Shown here one piece after another: positions 1-10,200 of a stretch of DNA of 14,285 nt. Position 1 is the first letter of the stretch; each line of letters begins with the position of its first letter. Under the pieces are notes generated by a model. That model was not told the DNA's origin, made no database searches, and was given only the letters and a program-made list of their open reading frames with translations. The DNA lies in contig DSAR01000189.1 of the NCBI GenBank assembly GCA_011046405.1, forward strand, positions 1 to 14,285, written 5' to 3'. This DNA is from Chloroflexota bacterium (lineage in GTDB: Bacteria; Chloroflexota; Anaerolineae; B4-G1). Made by a program: the position numbers and the translations under genes.

Positions 1-310
1 ACGAGATTGCCCGCTGCGCAGTTTGCCACATGCATCAACCCCAGCTTCGTTTTCCTTGAGTTCGCCTGAGGACGTTCTCAGCCATTTTAAGCGGTTTGCG
101 CTTGCGATTTGCTTCGAAAACCCTCCCGTCACATCGTTTGTGTGCATCCCCCTGTTGAGATATAATGATGTGTGGTTCGTGACAATCTCGTAGCCACCTT
201 CTTGTTGGCATCAAAGGAAGGGTAGGCGGGGCCCTATCTTTCCCCTTCTTGCACACATCGCCTGTCGTTCGGTAATAGGCTTGAGCAGCAGTCACCGGGG
301 TTCAAAAGAT
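1..310. other. Leader region without a convincing gene
   Basis: No reading frame here has protein-like composition. The only long one, on the minus strand at 35-295, has no family resemblance and no ribosome binding site. The region holds a promoter-like pair of hexamers at 138-166 and a long untranslated leader before the sensor gene. The end of an upstream gene is not visible. Confidence 0.5.
138..166 (+). promoter_or_regulatory. Candidate sigma70-type promoter for the sensor gene
   Basis: A perfect -10 hexamer TATAAT lies at 161-166. TTGTGT at 138-143 sits exactly 17 bases upstream and matches the -35 consensus only in its TTG. Transcription would start near 173, leaving a leader of roughly 140 bases before the ATG at 311. 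The assignment rests on hexamer match and spacing only. Confidence 0.5.
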
Positions 311-3300
311 ATGGCGCTCTACCTGACGCCTTCAGCTTTAGGCTACCTGACCCAGCTCGTGATGGCGTTGTGCATCACCGGGTACATGGCCAGCCTGGTC
401 TGGCGCTCCGCGCGCCGTCAGGCGCTGGAATGTCACGTGGTGCTGTTCACCGCTTTCTTTGGCGCGCTGTTCGGGTTCCTGGTGCTGCTTTTCCTGGAAG
501 CGGCGCTGCCGCCCTCCCCGCGCCTCTTCGCGGTATTCCTTCAAGTCCCTTTCCTCGTCGGCGGATGGATTTTTCTGCTGCAATTCAGCTATCACTTTCC
601 GGTCTTGCCCACGAAGTTGCGCCGCGAGGCGCGCTGGAGCTTGTTCGCCAGCGGCCTCTACGCGCTGTGGGAGATCGGCTATGCGGCCTACCGTTTCGCG
701 CGATTGCGCGCCGGCGTGCTAGATATCGCATCGACTGGACCGATTACCTGCTGCTCCTGTTCCTGCTGTGGGCGCCGGTGATCTTCATACGGCGTATGTA
801 CCTGCTGACCCCGCCCGAACGCCGCTTCTGGACGCGTCTTAAACGCGCCTGCTTCCATCCCGCCGGCCGCGAGGCACGCGCGTTTCGCAACTTCTCCTGC
901 ATCTTCCTATTCGTCGCCGGGTTGAGCATATTCAACATCCTACGCACGTTTTATTGGATCCCTGTCTCCCTGGCGAATGTGGGCATCGCGCTTGGCATCC
1001 TGGTCGCGCTGTTCGCCTTCACCCTGGTGTATCTCAACCAGGGCCTGGAGACCACGTCGTTTATCGTCAAACTGTCTGGCGTGACCCTGACCACGCTGCT
1101 GGCGATCATGGGTGTGGCCGGTTGGATCGTGTCGCCGGCGCACATCGCCGATTACGAACCGGATTGGCCAGCCGGGCGCGCCATGCGCTTCACGCCGAAT
1201 GTGAGCGGCGGCTACGACATCGCCGAGATCCCCTTCCAGTTCGAGCCGACCCTGGGCCGCGATTTACAATTGGATGATGGGCTACAACGCGGCTGTAGCG
1301 AGGGGCTCTCTTTCCCGTTCCGCTTCTACGGGCGGGAACACCACGTGGTCTACGTGTGCAACGATGGCGTGATCGCCTTGGGGCAGCCCGTGCGCTATCG
1401 CGAGTTCCAGTATCACTACGGCGCGGGCGTCCCGCTTTTGATGCCCCTGTTGCTCGATCTCGACCCGACGATCAGCCCTGGCGCGATTTTCGCCCGACAG
1501 GAGGCCGACCGCCTCCTCGTCACATGGGAGGGGCAGCGCGTTTTCCGCCGGCCAGAGCTGACGTTCACGTTCCAGGCGCTGCTATACAGCGATGGGCGCT
1601 TCGATTTTCACTACGTCGCGCTGCCGGAGACGTTGCCCTATCGCCCCAACGATGATCCCGGCGCGGCGATGTGGGCGGTGGGCGCCATCCCCGGCTCGCG
1701 GCGCCCCGCCCCACCCAGGGCCTCTTTGCGCGACCTGCCCCTCTCCGGCGGGCCGGAGGGTGTGGTGCAGGATTTCCACATCGAATTTCGCCAACACCTC
1801 CAGCTCCTGTTCGCGCCGTTGGCCGAGTTGATCCTGGGCGCCAGCCTCTTCATCCTCGTGGGCCTGCCGCTGATGCTCCAGGTGAGCCTGGTGCAGCCGC
1901 TCGATGCGCTGTTGCACGGCGTGCAGCGGATGGAGGCTGGAGATTACGCGCTCGTCGTGCCGGTGCAGGCCGCCGACGAGATCGGCTTCCTCACGCGCGC
2001 GTTCAACGCGCTCTCGGCGGAACTGGGCGACTTGATCCACAACCTGGAGGCGCGCGTGGCCGCCCGCACCGCCGAGTTGGACGCAGCCAATGCGCATTTG
2101 CGCGCCGAGATCGTCGAGCGCGAGCAGGCGCAGGCGGCGCTCCTGGAGCAGCAGCGTGCGCGCGCCCGCCTGGAGGAGCGTGATGCCGTCGCCCGCGAGT
2201 TGCACGATGGCCTGGGCCAGATGATGGGCTACATCAACGTCCAGGCCCAGGCGGCACAGACGCTGCTGGAACGCGGGCAAACGGAGGCTGCGCGCAGCAC
2301 GCTGAACGAGTTGATCCCGGTGGCGCAGGAGGGCCACATTGACATCCGCGCCCACATCCTGGGCTTGCGCGCGCAGGAGGCGCCTCCGCAAGACTTCTTC
2401 GGCGCGGTGCAGGAATACGTCGCGCAGTTCAGTAAGCGCTACCGCATTCCCGTCACCCTCACTGTGCCGGAACCCTTCCCGGAGGCAGCCTTTGCGCCGG
2501 CGGTGGAGGAACAGATCATGCGCATTATCCAGGAAGGGCTGACCAACGCGCGCAAGCACGCCCAGGCCCGGCGCATCGAAATTGTCTTCGCTTTCATCGG
2601 CGACTGGGGACAGGTCGTCATTGTGGATGACGGCATTGGATTTGAGACGAATACCGAATCACCGCTCACCGATCACCCATCCCCCGTCACCGCTCACTTC
2701 GGTTTGCAGATGATGCGCGAGCGCGCGGAGCAGGTCGGCGGGACGTTGGAGGTGCGCTCCGCGCAGGGGCAGGGGACGCGCCTGCTGCTCAGGTTCCCCC
2801 GTTTTCTGCCCACCGCAGAGGATGCGGACGGCGCGCGCCTCCAGAGTCTGCGCCTGCTGCTGGTCGACGACCACCCGCTGTTCCTGGATGGGCTGCAAAA
2901 CCTGCTCACCTCGCGCGGGCTGACCGTGGTCGGGACCGCCCGAGATGGCCACGAGGCGCTGGAAAAGACACGCGCCCTGCGCCCAGACGTGGTGGTGCTG
3001 GACGTTCACATGCCCCAGGGCGGCGGCCTCACGGCGCTCCGCGCCATCAAGGCCGAGTTCCCGGAGATCAAGGTGGTGATGCTGACCGCCGCCGGGGATG
3101 ACGCCGGGCTGTTCGAGGCCGTCCAGAGCGGCGCGTCGGGCTATCTACTCAAGAGCCTGCAGGCGAACCGGTTCTGCCGCTTGCTGATCGGCCTGATGCG
3201 CGGCGACACGCCCCTGATGCCGGGGATGGGCGAGCGCCTCCTGGCCGAGTTCGCCCGCTCGGCCGCCCCCGGTGAGCCGGTTCCCGAGGCGGTTCTGACC

Positions 3301-3477
3301 CCCCGCCAACTCGAAGTGCTGAACCTGGTGGTGCAGGGCCTGACCTACAAAGAAGTCGGCGCAACGCTTAGCCTGAGCGAAAAGACGATCAAATACCATA
3401 TGGGCAACGTCCTGGAGATCCTGGGCGTCGCAAACCGCGCCGAGGCCATCGCCTACTTTCAAAAGCGCCGAAAGTGA
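311..3477 (+). CDS. Membrane sensor histidine kinase fused to NarL-type response regulator (frameshifted near 700-722)
   Basis: This predicted membrane-bound signalling protein would autophosphorylate on His and pass phosphate to its own receiver, which controls a DNA-binding domain. The N-terminus, in the frame starting ATG 311, has several hydrophobic segments (about 335-700). That frame then runs into a stop at 779-781, and coherent sequence resumes in the next frame at about 721 (RYRIDWTDYLLLLF) and stays open to 3477. One missing base would explain this; the restored length is about 1055 aa. Downstream order: further membrane segments to about 1135; nidogen-like ectodomain about 1180-1780; membrane segment about 1806-1880; HAMP 1885-2040; coiled coil; HisKA_3 with RELHDGLGQ (His codon 2203); HATPase with N box EGLTNARKHA and DDGIGF; receiver from about 2845 with Asp codon 3001 (VLDVHMP); LuxR helix-turn-helix 3292-3470 (LTPRQLEVLNLV, SEKTIKYHMGNVL). 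An upstream TTG at 281 is possible, but ATG 311 directly begins the first membrane segment. Domain identities are strong. The ligand and target genes are unknown; the adjacent plus-strand genes are the obvious candidates. Confidence 0.85.
697..724 (+). other. Frameshift site in the sensor kinase gene
   Basis: Upstream, the frame of ATG 311 gives membrane-protein sequence (YAAYRFARLRAGV). From about 721 only the frame one base back gives membrane-protein sequence (RYRIDWTDYLL). Rereading one base near 718 joins them, equivalent to one base missing from this sequence. No slippery heptamer with a following hairpin was recognised, so an assembly error or a real mutation is likelier than programmed shifting. 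Confidence 0.75.
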
Positions 3478-3492
3478 AACACTGCAACGCGT

Positions 3493-3527
3493 GAGGTGCG
3501 ACGCACTTGAGAAGTGCGTCGCACCTC
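3493..3527. repeat. Perfect 16-bp palindrome with 3-base loop
   Basis: The left arm gaggtgcgacgcactt (3493-3508) and right arm aagtgcgtcgcacctc (3512-3527) are exact reverse complements around the loop gag. It lies 15 bases after the sensor stop codon and has no T tract, so it is not a classic terminator. It may be a REP-like dispersed palindrome, an mRNA 3'-end stabiliser or, less likely, an operator. Confidence 0.75.
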
Positions 3528-3634
3528 CACAGGCCATCGCCATCCGTTTCAACCAGCTCCACGCCCGACTGATCCGCCAGGATGGCGGCGGATCGGTTTC
3601 CACGCTGCGATTTCCAAGCCCCCCTCTCCCCAAG

Positions 3635-3667
3635 AAAAGGTCTAGTCGAAAAGACTAGACCTTTTTT
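3635..3667 (+). terminator. Intrinsic terminator downstream of the sensor gene
   Basis: A 13-bp stem is formed by aaaaggtctagtc (3635-3647) and gactagacctttt (3653-3665) around the loop gaaaa, and the sequence runs into six T residues (3662-3667). The A tract on the left arm could make it work in both directions. It separates the sensor transcript from the small receiver-like gene. Confidence 0.85.
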
Positions 3668-3697
3668 AGACCAAAGTCCAGTGACAAACGCTCCCTT

Positions 3698-3740
3698 TTG
3701 TGCTAGAGTGTCAATGTATTCTTAAAATATTATTAAAACC
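3698..3740 (+). promoter_or_regulatory. AT-rich island, possible promoter for the 3776 gene
   Basis: Between the terminator and the ATG at 3776 there is an AT-rich stretch that stands out in this GC-rich DNA. It contains TTGTGC (3698-3703) and -10-like hexamers TATTCT (3717) and TAAAAT (3723), with spacings of 13 and 19 bases. Neither pairing is ideal. The position and composition suggest a promoter, but the exact hexamers are uncertain. Confidence 0.35.
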
Positions 3741-3775
3741 CCCTCACCCATCACCATCGGAAAGCTGAAAAAAAG

Positions 3776-4081
3776 ATGAAAAGAGTGTTCCTGTGTGGCG
3801 CTTCGATCTTTCTGACCGGCCTGGCCGGCGGTCTCGAAAACGTCCCGGACATCCAGGTGACCCGGCGCCCGGCCCTATCCGGCGCGATAGACCTGACGGA
3901 TTTCGACCTCGTCGTGGTGGATTTCGACGAGGTCGCGCCGGCCGACGTGCTGGACATCCTGCGCGCCCGCCCGGACCTGAAAGTGGTGGGCGTCAACGCC
4001 CGCGGCGGCGCGGTGACGGTGCTCTCCGGCAAGGTCTACCTGGCGCGCACGCTGGAGGAGGTGGTGGCGTGTTTGGAGTGA
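3776..4081 (+). CDS. Small receiver-like protein, function unknown
   Basis: A 101-aa cytoplasmic protein without a signal peptide. It shows an alternating beta/alpha pattern like a short response-regulator receiver: a first strand RVFLCGAS, a helix LTGLAGGLE, a strand ending in DLVVVDFDE (about residues 43-51), a helix ADVLDILRARP, then LKVVGV and a final helix LEEVVACL. The aspartate in VVDFDE sits where a receiver has its phosphoacceptor. The acidic pair normally found after strand 1 and the Lys after strand 5 are not evident, so it is better called a pseudo-receiver. The start ATG is preceded by only a weak purine-rich stretch. It lies 121 bases before the giant secreted protein on the same strand and is likely co-transcribed with it. 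It could be a regulatory partner of the adjacent sensor, but this is inferred from context. Confidence 0.65.
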   Translation: MKRVFLCGASIFLTGLAGGLENVPDIQVTRRPALSGAIDLTDFDLVVVDFDEVAPADVLDILRARPDLKVVGVNARGGAVTVLSGKVYLARTLEEVVACLE

Positions 4082-4190
4082 GAGATATGGAGAGGCGGCG
4101 GGGAGCAAACGAATGTCCAATGATACAGATCTGTGCCTCTTCTGTGAATCTATGTGATTTGGAAGTGAAGCAATCTTCTGAGATAAGGAG

Positions 4191-4197
4191 AAAGGAG
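4191..4197 (+). promoter_or_regulatory. Strong ribosome binding site of the giant secreted protein
   Basis: AAAGGAG lies five bases before the ATG at 4203, with a second AAGGAG just upstream (4185-4190). It fixes the start codon directly ahead of a clear signal peptide and suggests efficient translation. Confidence 0.8.
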
Positions 4198-4202
4198 ATA
4201 CG

Positions 4203-7200
4203 ATGAATTCCAAACGTTTTGTGTTCATGGCCCTGGTCGCCGGCGCGGCTCTGGCGGCGCTGCTGCTGGGCGTGTTTACCCACGCCCACGCGGCCCCCGC
4301 GCTCCCGCCAGAGACCTACTACCAGGGCACGGAGATCGCGGCCCTGACCAATGTGGACGATGCTTACAAGTGTGACATCGCCATCGGCTTTATGTTCAAC
4401 TATTATGGCACAGACTATACCCAGCTGTGCGCTTCGACCAATGGCTTTGTCACCTTTGACACGCTCAGTAGCAGCTATTACACAAACCAGCCGCTCACCA
4501 GCACTACCGGGAGTCCCACTACGCTGATCGCCCCCTACTGGGCCGACCTCATGTCGCACGGCAACCGGGAAATGGTGCTCACCGGCACGGTGGGCAGCGC
4601 GCCCAACCGCGAGTTTGTGATCCAGTGGACCAATTTTGGTTTTTACAACGACAACACACCGCTGGGCACCTTCCAGATCATCCTCTACGAGGGCAGCAAC
4701 GACGTCCGCTTCCAGTATCGTAAGATGGTCCACCCGGACAAGGGCTTTGGCCAGATCGGCACGATCGGGCTGCGTAACAGCGCCACCGAGTACACGCAGC
4801 ACTCTTACGTGGCCTACGGCTCGACCGGCCCGAAGACGCTGGCCGACGGCCAGTCGCTGCTCTTTACCTGGAATGGCGGGACGAGCAGCTACGACCTGGA
4901 CCCGGACGCGGCCTACCAGGGCATCCTGTTCTACAAGGACACGCCCCCGCCGGCGCTGCCGCAATTGACCTCGCCCGCCGACGGCGGCTATGCCCCGTTG
5001 CTGCCGGCCTTCTCCTGGGAGAGCGCCGAGCGGGCGGTGACCTACACGCTCAAGGTGGCGAACGAGGCCGACACCAGCTTTAGCGCGCCGCTGATCAACA
5101 CCGACGTCCTCTCGCCAACCACCAGCTACACCCACACCGGCGCGGCGCTGACCGAGGGCAATATCTACCTGTGGACCGTCACCGCCGCCAATGCCGAGGG
5201 CGATGCCTGGTCCGACGTGTGGACCTTTACGGCGACCGACAAGAGCGCCAGCACCATCTCGGTCAGCGGGTCGCCCAACCCCTCCACCGAGGGGCAGATG
5301 GTCACATTCACCGCCGTAGTGACGCCCGGCACGGCCACTGGCACGGTTGATTTTTACGCCAATGGAGCGCTCCTGGGCAACAGCGCGCTCAGCGGCGGCG
5401 CGGCGACTTACGCCACGGACGTCTTGATCGCCGGTTCCCACGCCATCACCGTCACCTACGGCGGCGACGCGAACCTCTTTGGCAGCACCTCCGCCGTGTA
5501 CACCCAGATGGTGGAAGGCGCGGCGTCGGGCGACTTCCGACCGATCAGAGACATCAACCAGGTCACGCGAGATTCCCAGCCCTCCTGGTGGGGGGGATAT
5601 GGGTACGGGTACCGCCAGGGCGTCGTCATCGGCGGCGTCTACTATTTTGCCGCCACTGACGCGCACGGGCGCGAGCTGTGGAAGAGCGACGGCGCCGAGG
5701 GCGGCACCGTCTTGGTCAAGGACATCTACCCCGGCTCGAACGAATATGGTCCCAACAGCTCGTCCCCCCAAAACCTGACCGCCGTAAACGGTGTGCTCTA
5801 CTTCGTCGCCGACGACGGAACGCACGGGCGCGAGCTGTGGAAGAGCGACGGCACAGCAGATGGCACCGTAATGGTCAAGGATATCAACCCCGGCTCGGGC
5901 AGCTCGTCCCCCCAAAACCTGACCGCCGTGAACGGCGTGCTCTACTTCGTCGCCAACGACGGGACGAACGGGCAAGAGCTGTGGAAGAGCGACGGCACGG
6001 CGGGCGGCACCGTGATGGTCAAGGACATCAACCCCGGCTCGGGCAGCTCGTCTCCCCGCGACCTGACCGACGTGAACGGCGTGCTCTACTTTGCCGCCGA
6101 CGACGGGACGAACGGGCGCGAGCTGTGGAAGAGCGACGGCACGGCCGGCGGCACCGTGATGGTCAAGGATATCCGATCCGGCGGCGGTTGGAGCGGCAGC
6201 TCGTCTCCCTCCAATCTGACCGTCTTGAACGGCGTGCTCTACTTCGTCGCCGACGACGGGACGAACGGGCGCGAGCTGTGGAAGAGCGACGGCACGGCCG
6301 ACGGCACCGTGTTGGTCAAGGACATTTACACCGGCACCTCCTATGGGAGGCCCAACAGCTCGTCTCCCGCCAACCTGACCGACATGAACGGCCTGCTCTA
6401 CTTCACCGCCTATGATGGGACGAACGGGCAGGAGCTGTGGAAGAGCGATGGCACAGGGGCCGGCACCGTCTTGGTCAAGAATATCCGATCTGGCTCGGGC
6501 AGCTCGTCTCCCCAAAACCTGACCACTGTGAACAGCGTGCTCTACTTCGCGGCCGACGACGGTACAAACGGGAACGAGCTTTGGAAAAGTGACGGCACAG
6601 CAGACGGCACCGTGTTGGTCAAGGACGTCTACACTGGCACAAACAGCTCGAACCCGTCCTACCTGACCGACGTGAACGGCGTGCTCTATTTCACCGCCAA
6701 CGATGGGACGGATGGCGCCAAGCTGTGGAAAAGCGACGGCACGGCCGGCGGCACCGTGCTGGTCAAGGATATCGTCCGCAGTGCGTGGGGTTGGGACGAT
6801 TTCGAATTCGAAGGAGGCGGGGGCGGGTGGATGAGCAACCTGACCAACGTGAACGGCGCGCTCTACTTCGTCGCCAACGACGGCCCGCACGGATACGAGT
6901 TATGGAAGAGCGATGGCACGACAGACGGCACGGTCATGATCAAGGACATCAATACCCTGACCCATCATGCGCATCCGTCCTATCTGACCGAAATAGACGG
7001 CATGCTCTACTTTAGAGCTTATGACGGGGTGAATGGCTGGGAACTGTGGAAGAGCGACGGCACCGAAGGCGGCACCGTGTTGATCAAGGACATCTACCCT
7101 GGCGTGCGCATCCCGAGCGACGACGACTACCATCATTATATGCAGGGTCCCAACAGCTCGTATCCAGACGACCTGACAGCCGTGAACGGCGTGCTCTATT

Positions 7201-10200
7201 TCAGGGCCGATGACGGGACGAACGGGGGCGAGCTGTGGAAGAGCGACGGCACCGAGGGCGGCACCGTCCTGGTCAAGGACATCTACCCCGGCTCGAGCGG
7301 AGACTATACCTACAGCTCGTATCCCAGAAACCTGACGGTTATGAACGGCGTGCTCTACTTTACCGCCAACGACGGGACGAACGGGGAAGAGCTGTGGAAG
7401 AGCGACGGCACGGCGGGCGGCACCGTGCTAGTCAGGGATATCAGATCCGGCTCGTACGGCTCGTATCCCCGAAACCTGACGGTCATGAACGGCGTGCTCT
7501 ACTTTAGCGCCAACGACGGGACGAACGGGGAAGAGCTGTGGAAGAGCGACGGCACGGCGGGCGGCACCGTGCTGGTCAGGGATATCAGATCCGGCTCGGG
7601 CGGCTCGTATCCCCAAAACCTGGTCGCCGTGAACGGCGTGCTCTACTTCGTCGCCGACGACGGGACGAACGGGCGCGAGCTGTGGAAGAGCGACGGCACG
7701 GCGGGCGGCACCGTGATGGTCAAGGATATCGTGTCGGGCTCGGGCAGCTCGTCTCCCCGCGACCTGACCGACGTGAACGGCGTGCTCTACTTTAGCGCCA
7801 ACGACGGGACGAACGGGACCGAGCTGTGGAAGAGCAACGGCACCGCCGACGGCACCGTGTTGGTCAAGGACATCAACCCCGGCACAGGTCACTCGTCTCC
7901 GCAAAACATGACCGCCGTGAACGATGTCCTCTACTTCGTCGCCGACGACGGGACGAACGGGCGCGAGCTGTGGAAGAGCGACGGCATGGCCGACGGCACC
8001 GTCTTGGTCAAAGACATCAAACCCGGCGGCGGATGGAGCGGCAGCTCGCGTCCCGCCAGCCTGACCGACGTGAACGGTGTGCTCTACTTTAGCGCCGACG
8101 ATGGGACGAACGGGCGCGAGCTGTGGCAGAGCGACGGCACGGCCAACGGCACCGTGATGGTCCAGGATCTCTACCCTGGCGCACCCAGCTCATTGTATGA
8201 GTGGTACGGCTATGGCGGTATGATCGTCGTGAACGGAGCGCTCTATTTCGTGGCCGACGATGGCGCCATCGGATACGAGTTGTGGACGTACACCCCCGGC
8301 CTGCAACTGAGCTTTGCCAAGTCCGTTGCGCCGCCGGCGGCGCGCCCGGGCCAGGTCGTGACCTTTACGCTGGCCTTCCGCAACCCCAGCGCGATCACCG
8401 CCACCCACGTCACCATCACCGACACCTTGCCGGCGGGCTTCGACGTTGCCAGCGTCGCCAGCGCCGGCGCCCACGTCACCCAGATCTCCACCAGCCCTTA
8501 CGTCTGGCAGGTGCAGGACCTGCTGCAAGGGGAGGGCGGCGTCATCACCATCACCGGCGCCCTCGCTGCCCCGCTGTCGCCGGGCAAGCTGACCAACGTG
8601 GCCCTGTTAGGCGCCGCCGACATGACGCGACGCAGCGCGGCCGCCCAGATCACCGTGCTCAAGTCGCAGGCCACGATCGTGCTGAGCAATCTCAGCCACA
8701 CCTACGACGGCACGCCCAAATCGGCGACGGCCACCACAGACCCGCCCGGTCTGAGCGTCGCGCTCACTTATAACGGCGGTTCGATGCCGCCTGTCAAGCC
8801 GGGCAGCTACACCGTCGTCGCCACCGTCACCGACCCGAATTACGAGGGCAGCGCCACGGCCACGCTCGTCATCGGCAAGGGCGCGGCGCAGATAACGCTG
8901 CAAGACCTGGCTCGCACCTACAACGGCGCGCCGCAAAAGGCCAGCTACACCACCACACCAGCGGACCAGTACGCCGCCCTGACCTACGACGGCTCGCCAG
9001 ACGCGCCCGCGAACGCCGGGTCGTACACCGTCGTCGCCACGGTGGATACCGAGCTGTACACCGGCACAGCGACGGACACCTTCGTCATCGCCCAAGCGCC
9101 GCTCACCGTCATCGCCAACGATGCGGCGCGCACCGACGTCGCGCCCAACCCGGCCGACCCGACCTGGCATTACGACGGCTTCCGCGTGGGCGATACGTCG
9201 GCTGTGCTGACAGGCGCGCCGGCGTTCGCCTTTGGCGTCGGCGACGGCTCGCTCGGCTCGCCCACGCCGCTGGGCGACTACCCCATCACGCCCACCGTGG
9301 GCACGCTGGCGGCGACCAACTATGCCTTTGCCTTCGAGAGCGGCGTGCTGCACGTCACCGACCGCACCGTGCCGACCATCACCTGGGTCATCGCCGATCC
9401 GCTCGTCTACGGCACACCACTGGGCGCGGCGCAGCTCAACGCCACGGCGACCTACAGCCAGGGCGCAGTGGCGGGCGCGTACACCTACGAGCCGATGGAG
9501 GGCATGGTGCTGGAGGCCGGCGAGCGCTCGCTGCTGGTCACCTTTGTACCGAACGATTTGATCACCTTCTACACCGCCACGCAGCGCGCGGCGCTCGTCG
9601 TCACCAAAGCCGGGCTGGCGGTCCGGGCGGACGACAAGGCGCGCAACTATGGCGACCCCAACCCGCCGCTGACGGTCAGCTATGGCAATTTCGTCGGGGC
9701 GGATGGCATGGGAGACCTACTTACCCCGCCAACGGCGACGACGACGGCCACTGAGACCACGCCGCAGGGCGTGTACGCCATCGTCCCCGGCGGCGGCGAC
9801 GACGCCAACTATGCGCTGACCTACGTCGACGGCGTGCTCACCATCACGGCGGCCGATCCACAGGTCGTCCTCACCTCGTCGCCCAACCCGTCTTACTACC
9901 GGCAGCCGGTCAAGTTCACAGCTTCCTTCACCGCCGGCCTGCCCAGCGGCACAGTGACGTTCTACAACAACGGCGGGCCGGGGACACTCGTCTTGCCGGG
10001 CGCGCAGGTGTTGGGGACAGCCGAGCTAATCAACAGCCAAGCGACGCTGGTCACCGACACGCTCGCGGCGGGCACGCACTACATCCTGGCCGTCTACAAC
10101 GGCGACGCGAACAACAATCCCAGCACCTCGGCACCGTACGAGCAGGTCGTCGAGATGCCCACCAACGTAATCGCCGCCGAGGGCAGCGTCAAGATGGGCA

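Noticed and set aside
370..720. N-terminus of the long kinase frame starting at 370
   Set aside because: These residues are Arg/Pro/Gly-rich and unlike a membrane protein; the overlapping frame from 311 gives proper transmembrane segments.
697..724. Programmed -1 frameshifting in the kinase gene
   Set aside because: No X XXY YYZ slippery heptamer with a downstream structure was recognised at the switch point.
1582..2559. 325-aa minus-strand frame opposite the kinase
   Set aside because: The composition is a shadow of the HAMP/coiled-coil/kinase coding strand, which has clear motifs.
3993..6890. 965-aa open frame on the minus strand, antisense to the giant gene
   Set aside because: It repeats in step with the ELWKSDGT units, has no ribosome binding site or fold-like pattern, and arises from codon bias opposite a repetitive GC-rich gene.
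5667..8294. CRISPR-like or non-coding tandem repeat
   Set aside because: Units are 144 bp or longer, have no spacers and stay in frame within a secreted protein.
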